A DNA stretch of 64,000 nucleotides from Promethearchaeota archaeon (lineage in GTDB: Archaea > Asgardarchaeota > Lokiarchaeia > Sigyniarchaeales > SOKP01), in contig SHMW01000010.1 of NCBI GenBank assembly GCA_008080735.1, forward strand, positions 24,976 to 88,975, written 5' to 3'. The translations under genes and the position numbers were made by a program. Position 1 is the first letter of the stretch. Each line of letters begins with the position of its first letter. The notes under the pieces are model-generated. The model was given only the letters and a program-made list of their open reading frames with translations. It searched no databases and was not told where the DNA came from. Of the stretch, positions 26,230-35,410 are shown piece after piece.

Positions 26230-27396
26230 ATGAAGTTTCAAGCTAAAGATCAAGGTCTCCATTCAAAACAACACAATAGCATTAAATTTATACATGCGAG
26301 CGATATTCACCTTGGGTGTGCTCAATATCAAAATGAATATCGTGCTGATGACTTTATTACTGCGTTCAAACAAGTATTATATTTAGGCATTAAGAATTCA
26401 GTTGATTTTATCATCTTGGCGGGGGATGTCTTTACTTCCATAGATATATTACCCGAAAAACTCTTACAAATAATTAAGCTTTTAGAAAAGTTTCACAAAA
26501 GAACAAATAATATAATACCAATTATTGCGATTGAGGGAAACCATGATTTAAGAAGATATTCTCGCGGATTAAAAACAGAAAGAACACAATCATGGCTTAA
26601 ACTGATGAACCATCTTGGGTTAATGATTCTTTTGCAAGCTTGTGAGAATGGAGATAAAAGGCAAAAATTAGAATTTCAAGAATATAACTCTAAATCTAAA
26701 ATAGGGAATTTACTGAAAATTAGATTTGCCAACATATTTGGAACTTCTTATAGGGGAGAGAGGCCAAAATCACACATTCTAAATCTTTATAACTCTATTG
26801 AAAAAAAAGAAGATGAATTTAATATCCTGCTTCAGCATTTCGGTATTGCCGGACAGATGGATAACGTACCGGGTTTAAATCTATGTGTAGTTAATAAATT
26901 AAGTAATAAAGTGGATTATTTGGCCTTAGGACATTTCCATTTGCAATATACAATCGGCGGATGGATTTATAATCCAGGATCTACTGAGGCAGCTTGTTCC
27001 GTAGATAATTTATTTAATCGAGGTGTCTTTTTTGTAGAAGTTTTTAAAGATGCTAACGGATTCTCTAAAAGGGTGAAATCTATTAAATTGATAAACAGAG
27101 AGATACTTTGGAAGACAATTTGTTTACCTTTTCAATTCAAAGAGAAAAACAAGTTCTTCGAATACCTTTTATCCCAATTAAGTCTGTATCTAAAAGATTT
27201 TAGGAATGAACTAAAACCCACCAATTATCAATTACCATTATTATATCTTAAAATAATCGGTATTAAACCTGTAAAAACATGTAAAATAACCAAAAAAGAA
27301 ATTAGAAAACTGATATGCGGTAGTTTTTCAATATTGGATGCTCGTATTTATTTTGAATATAATAGACCATCAAAGTCAATAGTACAATACTTATAA
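26230..27396 (+). CDS. Mre11/SbcD-like metallophosphoesterase
   Basis: 388 residues. The phosphoesterase motifs are present in order: D-I-H-L-G (residue about 27), G-D-V-F (about 70), G-N-H-D (about 103), H-F-G-I-A-G (about 205) and G-H-F-H (about 237). This fits the Mre11/SbcD nuclease that trims DNA ends with Rad50/SbcC. No rad50 homologue is adjacent, which is unusual. The C-terminal 120 residues are less conserved. The extra N-terminal 16 residues before F-I-H-A-S-D-I-H-L-G are basic and polar. Confidence 0.82.
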   Translation: MKFQAKDQGLHSKQHNSIKFIHASDIHLGCAQYQNEYRADDFITAFKQVLYLGIKNSVDFIILAGDVFTSIDILPEKLLQIIKLLEKFHKRTNNIIPIIAIEGNHDLRRYSRGLKTERTQSWLKLMNHLGLMILLQACENGDKRQKLEFQEYNSKSKIGNLLKIRFANIFGTSYRGERPKSHILNLYNSIEKKEDEFNILLQHFGIAGQMDNVPGLNLCVVNKLSNKVDYLALGHFHLQYTIGGWIYNPGSTEAACSVDNLFNRGVFFVEVFKDANGFSKRVKSIKLINREILWKTICLPFQFKEKNKFFEYLLSQLSLYLKDFRNELKPTNYQLPLLYLKIIGIKPVKTCKITKKEIRKLICGSFSILDARIYFEYNRPSKSIVQYL

Positions 27397-27414
27397 AAAA
27401 ATAAAAAAAGGAAT

Positions 27415-28368
27415 TTATGGAATAGAACTTGGATCCCATGGTACAGGAATTTTGAGCGTTAAATTGATTGTAATCCCCCCAAAAAATGTATCAAAGATGA
27501 TATGATAACTTAAGGTAGCATTAGTAGTGGCTAAATCTTCGACATAGCTAGTATCAATAATAACCGTTATATTTTTATTTGCAACTCCCGAAAAAGCCCC
27601 GATTTCTGAATATTGGGTAATTGTAGATTCTCCAATTTTTGTATTAGGAGGTAATGTAGTTTCGTTTTCACTGGAATCTACCCAGATTTCAGATTTGAGA
27701 TTTACATTTCTCAGTGGATAAATGCCACCGTTAGAGAGATCATAATTAAGAGTAAAATTTAGACTATTAGGAGCGCTATAATCGAAACCAGATGCTCCCG
27801 TATTAATACTCGGTCTTATCATTACTCCGCTTCCGATTAAAGTTAATATATAAATTGCCAAGCCTAAACTAATCAATGTTCCAATTACTTTAAATAATAA
27901 ACTCGGTCGCGCTCTTCGTTTGTATTCTGCAGAATCTTTCGAAACTCCCCGTAACTCAAACGCTTCAAAAAGATATTGAAGGCTTCTCACCGCTGCTGCT
28001 CCCAGAGAAAGCCACGCAATAAGCTTAAGCCCCAATCCAATTTCTAGTTGTTCCGTTGATATGGAGAAATTTCCTAATTCCACAGTTGGGTCGAACCCTC
28101 CAAAGATATAAAATAGATACACTCCAGAATATATAGTCACGATGAACATAATGACTCTATTTTTCGCAGAATCTTTCGGATATGCGCTCTTTAGGACTGC
28201 GATAAAAACGCCTATTATACCAAATATGATGATGCCTATAATAAAATATTGGCTCAGCGCAAAAATCCCAAAAAAGTCCAGCAAGAACAAGGCAGTAAGC
28301 GGTGCAGCGATGTATAAAATTGCATAGAGGATTCCGTTTAGAATCATCTTACCAATTTGAATTTCCAT
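27415..28368 (-). CDS. Polytopic membrane protein with external beta-rich domain
   Basis: 317 residues. About five membrane helices in the first 185 residues (for example around 10-32, 36-58, 70-90, 112-130, 158-182). They are followed by about 130 residues rich in N-x-T/S sequons and beta-strand patterns, likely outside the cell. No known family recognised. The gene converges on the Mre11-like gene with 18 bases between. Confidence 0.7.
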   Translation of the reverse strand: MEIQIGKMILNGILYAILYIAAPLTALFLLDFFGIFALSQYFIIGIIIFGIIGVFIAVLKSAYPKDSAKNRVIMFIVTIYSGVYLFYIFGGFDPTVELGNFSISTEQLEIGLGLKLIAWLSLGAAAVRSLQYLFEAFELRGVSKDSAEYKRRARPSLLFKVIGTLISLGLAIYILTLIGSGVMIRPSINTGASGFDYSAPNSLNFTLNYDLSNGGIYPLRNVNLKSEIWVDSSENETTLPPNTKIGESTITQYSEIGAFSGVANKNITVIIDTSYVEDLATTNATLSYHIIFDTFFGGITINLTLKIPVPWDPSSIP

Positions 28369-28560
28369 AGTATTTTTTCAACTTACTATTATGTTTAATA
28401 TTTTTGTTGATAATAAGATTTGATTAAAGGGTAATAAATGTTCTCTTTTTATTCTAAATAAGTCAGATGAAATTCTGATTTAAATTAAGATATTTAGAAA
28501 TGATAAATGTTAGTTATTTAAATTTAGAACATTTATTTCTTTTAGCGATGCGAGTTGAAA

Positions 28561-28959
28561 ATGATGATAGTTCAAAAAACACATAAAAAGATTAATAAGA
28601 ATTTGAGTGGAACACCTATTGAATTAACTGAAGGTTATAGCAAGATTAGGCTTACCACCATCGAAGAAATGATTTTAGATGAATCGGGATTGATCCACGG
28701 AGGATTTACATTCAGTCTTGCTGATTATGCGGCGATGCTTGCCGTGAATCACCCAAACGTAGTATTAACCAAAGCAGAAGTGAAATTTATTAAACCTGTT
28801 CTGCTCGGAGATACTCTCATTGCAGAAGGAAGAGTAAAAAATCAGGAAGGTAAAAAATCAGAGGTTAATGTGGTGGTCAAGAAAGATAATAAGACAGTTC
28901 TTGAAGGAACTTTTTTTTGTTATAGCCCAGATCAACATATACTTGGAGGAGGATCTTAA
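28561..28959 (+). CDS. Hotdog-fold thioesterase (PaaI-like)
   Basis: About 132 residues. The motif G-L-I-H-G-G-F-T-F-S-L-A-D-Y-A is the PaaI/YdiI-type active-site helix, and the strands V-K-F-I-K-P-V-L-L-G-D-T-L-I-A-E-G complete the hotdog core. It should hydrolyse an acyl-CoA thioester. ATG 28561 is preferred to a TTG two codons upstream. Its stop overlaps the start of the TPP enzyme by one base, so the two are translationally coupled. Confidence 0.88.
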   Translation: MMIVQKTHKKINKNLSGTPIELTEGYSKIRLTTIEEMILDESGLIHGGFTFSLADYAAMLAVNHPNVVLTKAEVKFIKPVLLGDTLIAEGRVKNQEGKKSEVNVVVKKDNKTVLEGTFFCYSPDQHILGGGS

Positions 28960-30698
28960 TGAACGCAGGGGATATAATCGGACAAGTGCTAAAGAATAAA
29001 GGTGTGGAATTTATTTTTACACTCTGCGGGGGACATATCGCACCTATTTTGGTGGGTGCTAATAAAAGTGGTATTCGAGTAATTGATGTGCGTCACGAGC
29101 CTACCGCGGTTTTTGCTGCAGATGCAATTTCACGGCTTACTGGGATCCCAGGAGTGGCCGTAGTTACGGCAGGGCCTGGAGTGACTAACTCTGTTACCGC
29201 TATTAAAAATGCTCAAATGGCCCAATCTCCGCTTATTTTACTGGGAGGTGCTGCCGCGACCATGCTTCAAGGAAAGGGTGCCCTTCAAGATATAGAACAG
29301 ATTGAATTATATAAATCTATTACTAAATGGGAAACATCTATAGAGCAAAATTGTGATATCGAGCCTGTTTTGAATGAAGCTTTCGATGTTGCTACGTCGG
29401 GCATCCCGGGACCCGTATTTATTGAATGCCCTATTGATATATTATATGAGGAGGAATTGGTGCGAGAATGGTACGGACGGCAATCTAAATCGAAGAAATC
29501 ATCCTCATTCAAACAAAAAATGGTAAATTGGTACTTGAGACGTCATGTCGATAAATTGTTCGCTTGCTCCATAGATGAGGTGAAATCTAAATCCGACCAA
29601 GAGATAATTCCATTTGAAGTCGATCAAGAACACATAGAGAAAATAGCTTCCCAAATTAATAATGCCAAAAATCCAATCTTGGTATTAGGAGGACAGACCA
29701 CAAAACGAGTGGAATTAGTTGAGGAACTCTCTGTGGGCTTGAAAAAATTTGGTGCCCCAGTTTTTTTGGCAAGTATGTCGAGAGGATTGATGGGAAAGGA
29801 TCATTCTTCATATTTTCGCCACGGTCGTTCTAAAGCTCTAAGAAATGCCGATGTTATAGTAATTGTTGGAATGCCTTGCGATTTCCGATTAGGATATGGA
29901 AGATCGATTAATAGGAATGCATTTCATATCGCAATAAATCGAAGCGAGGAGGATTTAACGAAAAACAAAAAACCAGATTTAGCTATCCAAGCCGATCCCG
30001 CTACATTCCTCGTTGAATTGACCAAATCGTATTCATTTGATAAGGATAAATGGTCGGAATGGTATGAAATGCTAAACGAATGGGAAAAAGAGGGAAAAGA
30101 AAAAATTGAACATTTCGCAAGAGTGGATACGGATTATTTAAATCCATTAGCATTTTTAAAAGAAATTGAAAACCATATTGGAGAGGATGCAATTATCATA
30201 GGGGATGGCGGAGATTTTGTTGCTACTACTTCATATATCATTAAACCACCTAAACCGTTATCATGGCTCGACCCTGGTCCTTATGGAACCCTTGGAGTTG
30301 GTGCGGGATTTGCGTTGGCCGCTAAACTGGTTCATCCCGATTCTGAAGTATGGTTGTTCTGGGGAGATGGTGCTGCAGGATATAGCATCGCTGAGTTCGA
30401 TACATTTGTTCGCCATGATCTTCCTATAATTGCTGTTGTGGGAAATGATGCGGGATGGACTCAAATAGAGCGAGATCAGGTGGAATATTTAAATGATGAT
30501 GTTGGAACTGTTCTAAGATACACAGATTATCATATAGTAGCTGAAGGTTATGGGGGAGAAGGATTACTACTAAAAAATGAGATAAATATCTCTCGGCTGA
30601 TGGAACAAGCGAAGCTTTTGGTAAAGAACGGGTCTCCCATACTGATAAATGCTCTCATGGGGAAAACAGATTTCCGAAAAGGGTCCATTTCAATGTAA
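28959..30698 (+). CDS. ThDP-dependent enzyme, ILVBL/2-hydroxyacyl-CoA lyase-like
   Basis: 579 residues with three domains: PYR (1-180; the catalytic-type glutamate in [14 protein letters not shown]), central (about 225-360), and PP (about 390-560, with the ThDP motif G-D-G…N-D). The segments [19 protein letters not shown] and [17 protein letters not shown] closely follow human ILVBL (HACL2), a 2-hydroxyacyl-CoA lyase, more than bacterial acetolactate synthase. GGAGGAGG lies upstream of the ATG. Coupling to a thioesterase supports an acyl-CoA substrate. Confidence 0.87.
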   Translation: MNAGDIIGQVLKNKGVEFIFTLCGGHIAPILVGANKSGIRVIDVRHEPTAVFAADAISRLTGIPGVAVVTAGPGVTNSVTAIKNAQMAQSPLILLGGAAATMLQGKGALQDIEQIELYKSITKWETSIEQNCDIEPVLNEAFDVATSGIPGPVFIECPIDILYEEELVREWYGRQSKSKKSSSFKQKMVNWYLRRHVDKLFACSIDEVKSKSDQEIIPFEVDQEHIEKIASQINNAKNPILVLGGQTTKRVELVEELSVGLKKFGAPVFLASMSRGLMGKDHSSYFRHGRSKALRNADVIVIVGMPCDFRLGYGRSINRNAFHIAINRSEEDLTKNKKPDLAIQADPATFLVELTKSYSFDKDKWSEWYEMLNEWEKEGKEKIEHFARVDTDYLNPLAFLKEIENHIGEDAIIIGDGGDFVATTSYIIKPPKPLSWLDPGPYGTLGVGAGFALAAKLVHPDSEVWLFWGDGAAGYSIAEFDTFVRHDLPIIAVVGNDAGWTQIERDQVEYLNDDVGTVLRYTDYHIVAEGYGGEGLLLKNEINISRLMEQAKLLVKNGSPILINALMGKTDFRKGSISM

Positions 30699-30729
30699 AA
30701 TACCCAATTACATAATAATTTACTACTTG

Positions 30730-31638
30730 TTATTTTATACTCAAATCAAAAAATTCAATTGCGTTTTGTGTCGTTTTTTCGGCTACTTCTTCTTGAGAGA
30801 CCTCATGAGTATATGCAATAGCTGCAATTGAATAGCGAACATTTGCAGGTACATTATAAGGACCCCTTTTATAAGGATGTTGATAATAGCTATCAGTTTC
30901 AGTGACAAGCGCTTCTATAGGTGAGCCTTTAGTATTTTCTCTCCAATTTTTATATCCATATGCTGAACTCGGTACAGACAATATAAAACCTTTTTCGGGT
31001 AAAGATATACCATACTCCCTCGGGCCAGAGAAGCAATGAAACATAACTCTATTTGGATCTATTTTATAATCATCCAGAATTTTAAGTATCTCCGTGGTAG
31101 CTCCATCTGGCTGATTGAACTTATGGTTTGAATTTTCTTTATCATATTCATGGGGTGCAGGGTTTCTAACGTGGAGGGTATAGGGCTTACCTATATCTTT
31201 AGTTTTTTTGAATATCTTTTCTAACTCCTCCACTTGCTTCTTTCGCTTTTCTAATGTCTTTGCATGATGGAAATCCAATCCAACTTCACCGATAGCTAAG
31301 TATTTCTCTGGATTTTGTAGTACATATTCTATCCATTCTTCCCATTTTTCATTATATTTATTTCTTGAGGTATAAGTGACGGTTTGTGGAGCCCATCCTA
31401 TTGTAAAACCGTAATTTTTATCCACTTTTTCCATAAAGTCCAGAGTCATCTTCATCGTCTCTAAATCTATAGAACTCGTAACTAGATATAGACCTCCCAT
31501 CTCGAAATAATCGTTTAGCTGATCTTCATCTGAAGGTAATTTATCATTTTTTTTCGGTCTTGGAAATGGAAGATGACAATGCGAGTCAATAAAAGGCAAA
31601 TTCGGTTTTGGTTCGGGAATTTCTATATTTTTCGGCAT
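30730..31638 (-). CDS. TatD-family metal-dependent hydrolase
   Basis: 302 residues. An amidohydrolase-type TIM barrel with I-D-S-H-C-H-L (residue about 17), I-G-E-V-G-L-D-F, Y-T-L-H-V-R-N and F-H-C-F-S-G as metal and catalytic motifs, and T-E-T-D-S-Y-Y near the end. TatD proteins are 3'-5' DNases or repair nucleases in tested cases; others act on small substrates. It has a few insertions compared with the shortest family members. The gene converges on the TPP-enzyme gene. Confidence 0.88.
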   Translation of the reverse strand: MPKNIEIPEPKPNLPFIDSHCHLPFPRPKKNDKLPSDEDQLNDYFEMGGLYLVTSSIDLETMKMTLDFMEKVDKNYGFTIGWAPQTVTYTSRNKYNEKWEEWIEYVLQNPEKYLAIGEVGLDFHHAKTLEKRKKQVEELEKIFKKTKDIGKPYTLHVRNPAPHEYDKENSNHKFNQPDGATTEILKILDDYKIDPNRVMFHCFSGPREYGISLPEKGFILSVPSSAYGYKNWRENTKGSPIEALVTETDSYYQHPYKRGPYNVPANVRYSIAAIAYTHEVSQEEVAEKTTQNAIEFFDLSIK

Positions 31639-31818
31639 TATTTTAAGGAATTAAAGCTACATTATATTCTTTTTTACATCATTTTCCCAAGAGAAGCGAA
31701 ACCTAATTGTAAATCAATTTATAAATGTTTTTATTAGAGCAGATTTAAATAGTCAAAACCTTATCAATATCTTGTTGACTTTCTAAGTCAATATATTTGT
31801 ATTTATCATAATATCGAG

Positions 31819-32076
31819 ATGGTTATGAAAGGGTTAAAACAGTTTTATGTGGCTAAATTCAGAGGTAAAATAAAGAAATATATACGAGTGGAGAGTTTTT
31901 CAATAGAGGAAGCAATAGAAGATATTTTAACACGTGTTCCTCAAAAAGATGAGGGTTATGTAAAAATATACAAGGTTAATTTTATCACGAGCAAAAGCGT
32001 GTTAGTAAAGAAAATCTTGATTTTATGCGAATTATTTATGCAAAAACAAGAAGAAAAACCCGTTATTCATTATTAA
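31819..32076 (+). CDS. Small uncharacterised protein
   Basis: 85 residues, not recognised. Basic N-terminus (F-R-G-K-I-K-K-Y-I-R), then a helix with S-I-E-E-A-I-E-D-I-L. The predicted secondary-structure order is strand, helix, strand, helix. ATG 31819 or 31825. The regular codon pattern and a likely promoter region of 180 bases before it support a real gene. Confidence 0.6.
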   Translation: MVMKGLKQFYVAKFRGKIKKYIRVESFSIEEAIEDILTRVPQKDEGYVKIYKVNFITSKSVLVKKILILCELFMQKQEEKPVIHY

Positions 32077-32139
32077 ATCAAAATTTATAGCAAATATATA
32101 ACCACATCTCATTAAAAACCGAATAGGAGAGGAACTTAT

Positions 32140-32550
32140 ATGGCAGAACAGATTTTACATAAAATAGAAGAATTAAGAAAACTTAAACAAGAAATTGAGC
32201 CAAGGATAGAAGAATTGGAAGAAAAACGCGATTATGAGATTGTAGAGATAAATAAAAAATACGATAAAAAGATCTCAGATGTGTCAAACGAGGTGGAATC
32301 TTTTAAGAAAGACTTAATGGAGAATCTATATCAATCGTTTGAACAAGCTGTTATGAATGAATTTGACAGCAAACGAAGTACAAGCGAATATAGTATTACT
32401 TCACAAATCAGAGATTACAGAGATTCTATGAATGAAGTTGATCTTTTCCCAGACGAGCTCATAGAAAGATTGGATAAAATTATTGCTGAAGAAGAACCAA
32501 TCGAAAATCTTGCTTATGATTTGGAATCAATTAAAACTCAGTATTTCTAA
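32140..32550 (+). CDS. Coiled-coil protein
   Basis: 136 residues. The first 65 residues form an almost continuous charged helix (K-I-E-E-L-R-K-L-K-Q-E-I-E-P-R-I-E-E-L-E-E-K) with heptad spacing. The rest is acidic and helical. AGGAGAGG lies eight bases before ATG 32140. No family recognised; probably a cytosolic scaffold or oligomer. Confidence 0.7.
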   Translation: MAEQILHKIEELRKLKQEIEPRIEELEEKRDYEIVEINKKYDKKISDVSNEVESFKKDLMENLYQSFEQAVMNEFDSKRSTSEYSITSQIRDYRDSMNEVDLFPDELIERLDKIIAEEEPIENLAYDLESIKTQYF

Positions 32551-32683
32551 AAAATTTACCCTCCTTTTTAATCTAATTCTTCTGGAGATATAGATAATAT
32601 ATAATCTCCATATCACTCCATTTAATAAATAATTTCTATGTTACGTCTATTATAAATTGGTTGTAGATTCATAAGGCATAGAA

Positions 32684-32827
32684 ATGGAGATATTAGAATC
32701 GGAAATTGAAATTTATAATTCAAAAATGCGTTTATTAAATTGGTTATGGGATGAAATAAAGCTATTTGACTCAGAGCTGAAGAAAAAGATCAATCAAAAA
32801 GGACAAAATCTGCCAATTAATCTGTAA
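32684..32827 (+). CDS. Possible 47-residue protein
   Basis: A short reading frame from ATG 32684 to TAA: M-E-I-L-E-S-E-I-E-I-Y-N-S-K-M, then L-L-N-W-L-W-D-E-I-K-L-F. It is amphipathic and charged like neighbouring small helical proteins. There is no clear ribosome binding site. Support is composition and position only. Confidence 0.4.
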   Translation: MEILESEIEIYNSKMRLLNWLWDEIKLFDSELKKKINQKGQNLPINL

Positions 32828-32888
32828 AAATGTTTTTCTAAAGTTAAATAAGAAAAAAATGAATTAATTAAGCTAAGAAGTAATAAAA

Positions 32889-33632
32889 TCAAGAAATCTT
32901 AGTTGTAATAAAATCAGGAATTATATTTCCAAAAAATTCATGCGAAAATATAGTGAAAACTGCCATATCTCCTTTTCGGAACCCACCAATCCAATGTTTT
33001 TCCGCTCTCATTAAAACTTCATTGATTTTACCTGCCTTGAGTTCATTACCCATACGATCTATGAAATTAAACAACATAGAACTAAAGGATTCAAAACTTT
33101 TTTCAGTTATATCGGGCGGTACATCGCTCGCGATCACTCTATCATTCTTAAGATCGAAAACAATTATACCTTTGATATTTTCATCGCTCGCGGCTTGTTG
33201 GAAATAATTTAAAATAAAATCTCTATTATTTTGTTTTTTTAGTTTTCCGATTTCAGTAGAGATTTTCTCATATTCCTCCTTAAAATCATTGAACGCAGCC
33301 ATCTCATCCTTCTGAGCATCAATCGTCTCTTTTGGATACTTTTGTAAAAATGCCCTGCTTAACCGCTCTGCTATAATTTTATAAATTCGATTATCGATCT
33401 CATCAGAAGGATCTGCGGCGACTATCGAAAAAATGGGATCTCGTGCTGAATAATAGAAAGTATAGGAATCCATATTAATCGAATCAATACAGCTATTTCC
33501 TACCTCCTTCGCGAAATTCTGAATCGCACTTAGGAAGCACCCAATCAACGAATTATCTGTAAAGGAGTCATTCGGGCTAATCGTAAAGAGAGGCAAGCCG
33601 TCTTTGGATATGATTAAATATGATTTTATCAT
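32889..33632 (-). CDS. Longin/roadblock-like protein
   Basis: 247 residues. The N-terminal 110 residues follow the local longin-like pattern (S-Y-L-I-I-S-K-D-G-L-P-L-F, then G-C-F-L-S-A-I-Q-N-F-A-K-E-V-G). A helical linker (about 115-140) leads to a second alpha/beta domain (I-K-G-I-I-V-F-D-L … S-S-M-L-F-N-F-I-D-R-M) resembling a second roadblock/longin unit. ATG 33632 is used; a TTG three codons upstream is possible. It follows the membrane-anchored gene 33656-34228 closely on the same strand. GTPase regulation is a family-based inference. Confidence 0.68.
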   Translation of the reverse strand: MIKSYLIISKDGLPLFTISPNDSFTDNSLIGCFLSAIQNFAKEVGNSCIDSINMDSYTFYYSARDPIFSIVAADPSDEIDNRIYKIIAERLSRAFLQKYPKETIDAQKDEMAAFNDFKEEYEKISTEIGKLKKQNNRDFILNYFQQAASDENIKGIIVFDLKNDRVIASDVPPDITEKSFESFSSMLFNFIDRMGNELKAGKINEVLMRAEKHWIGGFRKGDMAVFTIFSHEFFGNIIPDFITTKIS

Positions 33633-33655
33633 TTCAAACAACTATGGATAATGTT

Positions 33656-34228
33656 TTATTCTTCTTTAATAAAATGAATATCCGTTTTTGTTCCAGTTGG
33701 GGTGAATGAGCTGTAATCTATTTCGATGGGTGTTGACTCGTCAGCAATCGCAGTGGAGGAGGCGAGAATTAACGCCATAGGACAAATGCCCTTTTGATCT
33801 CCAATTATTTCATGGATAGGATTTGAAAGAGAGCAATCGGGGATGACAATTTGATATTTATCCTCTCCTTTTTCGACAATATGTCCGGTCTTTGTTATTC
33901 CGGTCATTTTTAAAATTTCCATCCATGTTTCCATCGCTTTTTTGGGATTTTTAGACTCAAAAAGACTCGAGATCTTTGGATCCTCGTCTTTTATAGTTTT
34001 CATTGTCTTAACAATTTCGGGAAACACATGGCTTTTATAACCTCTTCCACCAATTAATTCGATCATCGCTTTTTCATATCCGAAGAGCGCAGAATGCAAA
34101 GTAGAAAGCACTTTCATCATAAGGGGATGAGGGAATTGGCTTTTCAACCACACCATAAACACGACAAAGAACACCACAAATGCGATTAAAATCCCCAAAA
34201 CTGTATAGAACCATATATCTGGTACCAT
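33656..34228 (-). CDS. Membrane-anchored uncharacterised protein
   Basis: 190 residues. One N-terminal helix (about residues 6-28) anchors a cytosolic or external alpha/beta domain with C-P-M-A-L-I-L near the end; the fold is not identified. The order helix, mixed domain and strands, and the co-oriented longin-like gene 23 bases downstream (to its ATG), suggest that the two products work together at the membrane. Confidence 0.65.
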   Translation of the reverse strand: MVPDIWFYTVLGILIAFVVFFVVFMVWLKSQFPHPLMMKVLSTLHSALFGYEKAMIELIGGRGYKSHVFPEIVKTMKTIKDEDPKISSLFESKNPKKAMETWMEILKMTGITKTGHIVEKGEDKYQIVIPDCSLSNPIHEIIGDQKGICPMALILASSTAIADESTPIEIDYSSFTPTGTKTDIHFIKEE

Positions 34229-34404
34229 TCTAATCTCCTAATTATTCTATATACCTAATCTAGTTTATATATTCTATTTGTTATAACCAATAAAAAAATT
34301 CGAGAATTTATAGTTTAGTTATTTTTAAGATATATGGAGGCAAAATTCCGATTGATTTAATAATAATTAGTGTGATTTATCCTATAAAAAACAGTTTTAA
34401 AAAA

Positions 34405-35343
34405 ATGTCAAAAATATCCTCTCTCCTCAAAAAGAAGTTTGTCCCGGTATATATATGTTTTATTCTAACAATTCTTCTATACGGAATAATTTTCCTCCTT
34501 GCGAGATTTCCAAACATTTTATTTGGGCTTGGTATACCTGAGGAATTCGTAACCCACTTTGTAAAGATTATACCTGGTCCGTTATGGTCTGATATTCTAT
34601 TATTATATCTGATTCCGTTGGGAGTTTATATCGGAATGCAATATTTAAGCCCTTATTCTACGCGATTTTATATGAGACTCCATAAATCCTTTTATGTGCT
34701 AAGAACAAAGCCCATTTATGGAATTAATCCAAATGAAGGTCACATTAGCACAGGAAAAATATTCTTACGATTATTGAAAGGAAGTTTCTTAAGTTTTGTG
34801 ATTGCCACTGGAATAATGCAATTTGGTCTCACGCCAATATTTCGTCATATTACGGGTGAGCCAGGAACGATAATAACCTTATTTCGTGCAGAAGCAATCT
34901 TTTTAGCGACTTTCTTTTTCAGCTTTTTAATTGTGATAATCTATTTTCCTATTTGGAATCTAGAAGATTCGGGACTAGTTGCTTATAGGAAATTTACAAA
35001 GAAACGGAAAAACCCAGATATTGAGGGAGTAAATCGGATTTTTCGAGATTTCATAGAATATTCTATCAGCTTTTCAACAATTTTAGTATATTTCAATCTT
35101 TTCTTTAACACTTTAACTTGGGTTATAAATTACGATCCGACTGGAGCATCTCTATTAATTCCTCTTATCTTAATATTTCTCCCGTTCCTGATTCCTGGGT
35201 TATATGCAATACCGATGATTCTCTATGAGCTGAATTTTGATAAGAATATGAAAAGAATCCATAAACATTTGGAAAAAAAGGAGATTCCCCATATAGCCGT
35301 TCCAGATTTTTATGATTTAGTGAAGAAAGGAGAAAAAAAGTGA
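34405..35343 (+). CDS. Polytopic membrane protein, uncharacterised
   Basis: 312 residues from ATG 34405 (a GTG eleven codons upstream is also possible). About six to seven membrane helices, basic loops, and a cytosolic C-terminal tail ending in a lysine run. A P-G-T/P-G-P pattern appears between helices. No transporter signature recognised. Confidence 0.68.
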   Translation: MSKISSLLKKKFVPVYICFILTILLYGIIFLLARFPNILFGLGIPEEFVTHFVKIIPGPLWSDILLLYLIPLGVYIGMQYLSPYSTRFYMRLHKSFYVLRTKPIYGINPNEGHISTGKIFLRLLKGSFLSFVIATGIMQFGLTPIFRHITGEPGTIITLFRAEAIFLATFFFSFLIVIIYFPIWNLEDSGLVAYRKFTKKRKNPDIEGVNRIFRDFIEYSISFSTILVYFNLFFNTLTWVINYDPTGASLLIPLILIFLPFLIPGLYAIPMILYELNFDKNMKRIHKHLEKKEIPHIAVPDFYDLVKKGEKK

Positions 35344-35410
35344 ATAATTTCATTTTTATTCTTTTTTCTTTTAATTTTTTATTTCTGAGCTATGAACCTT
35401 GTTGATGATC

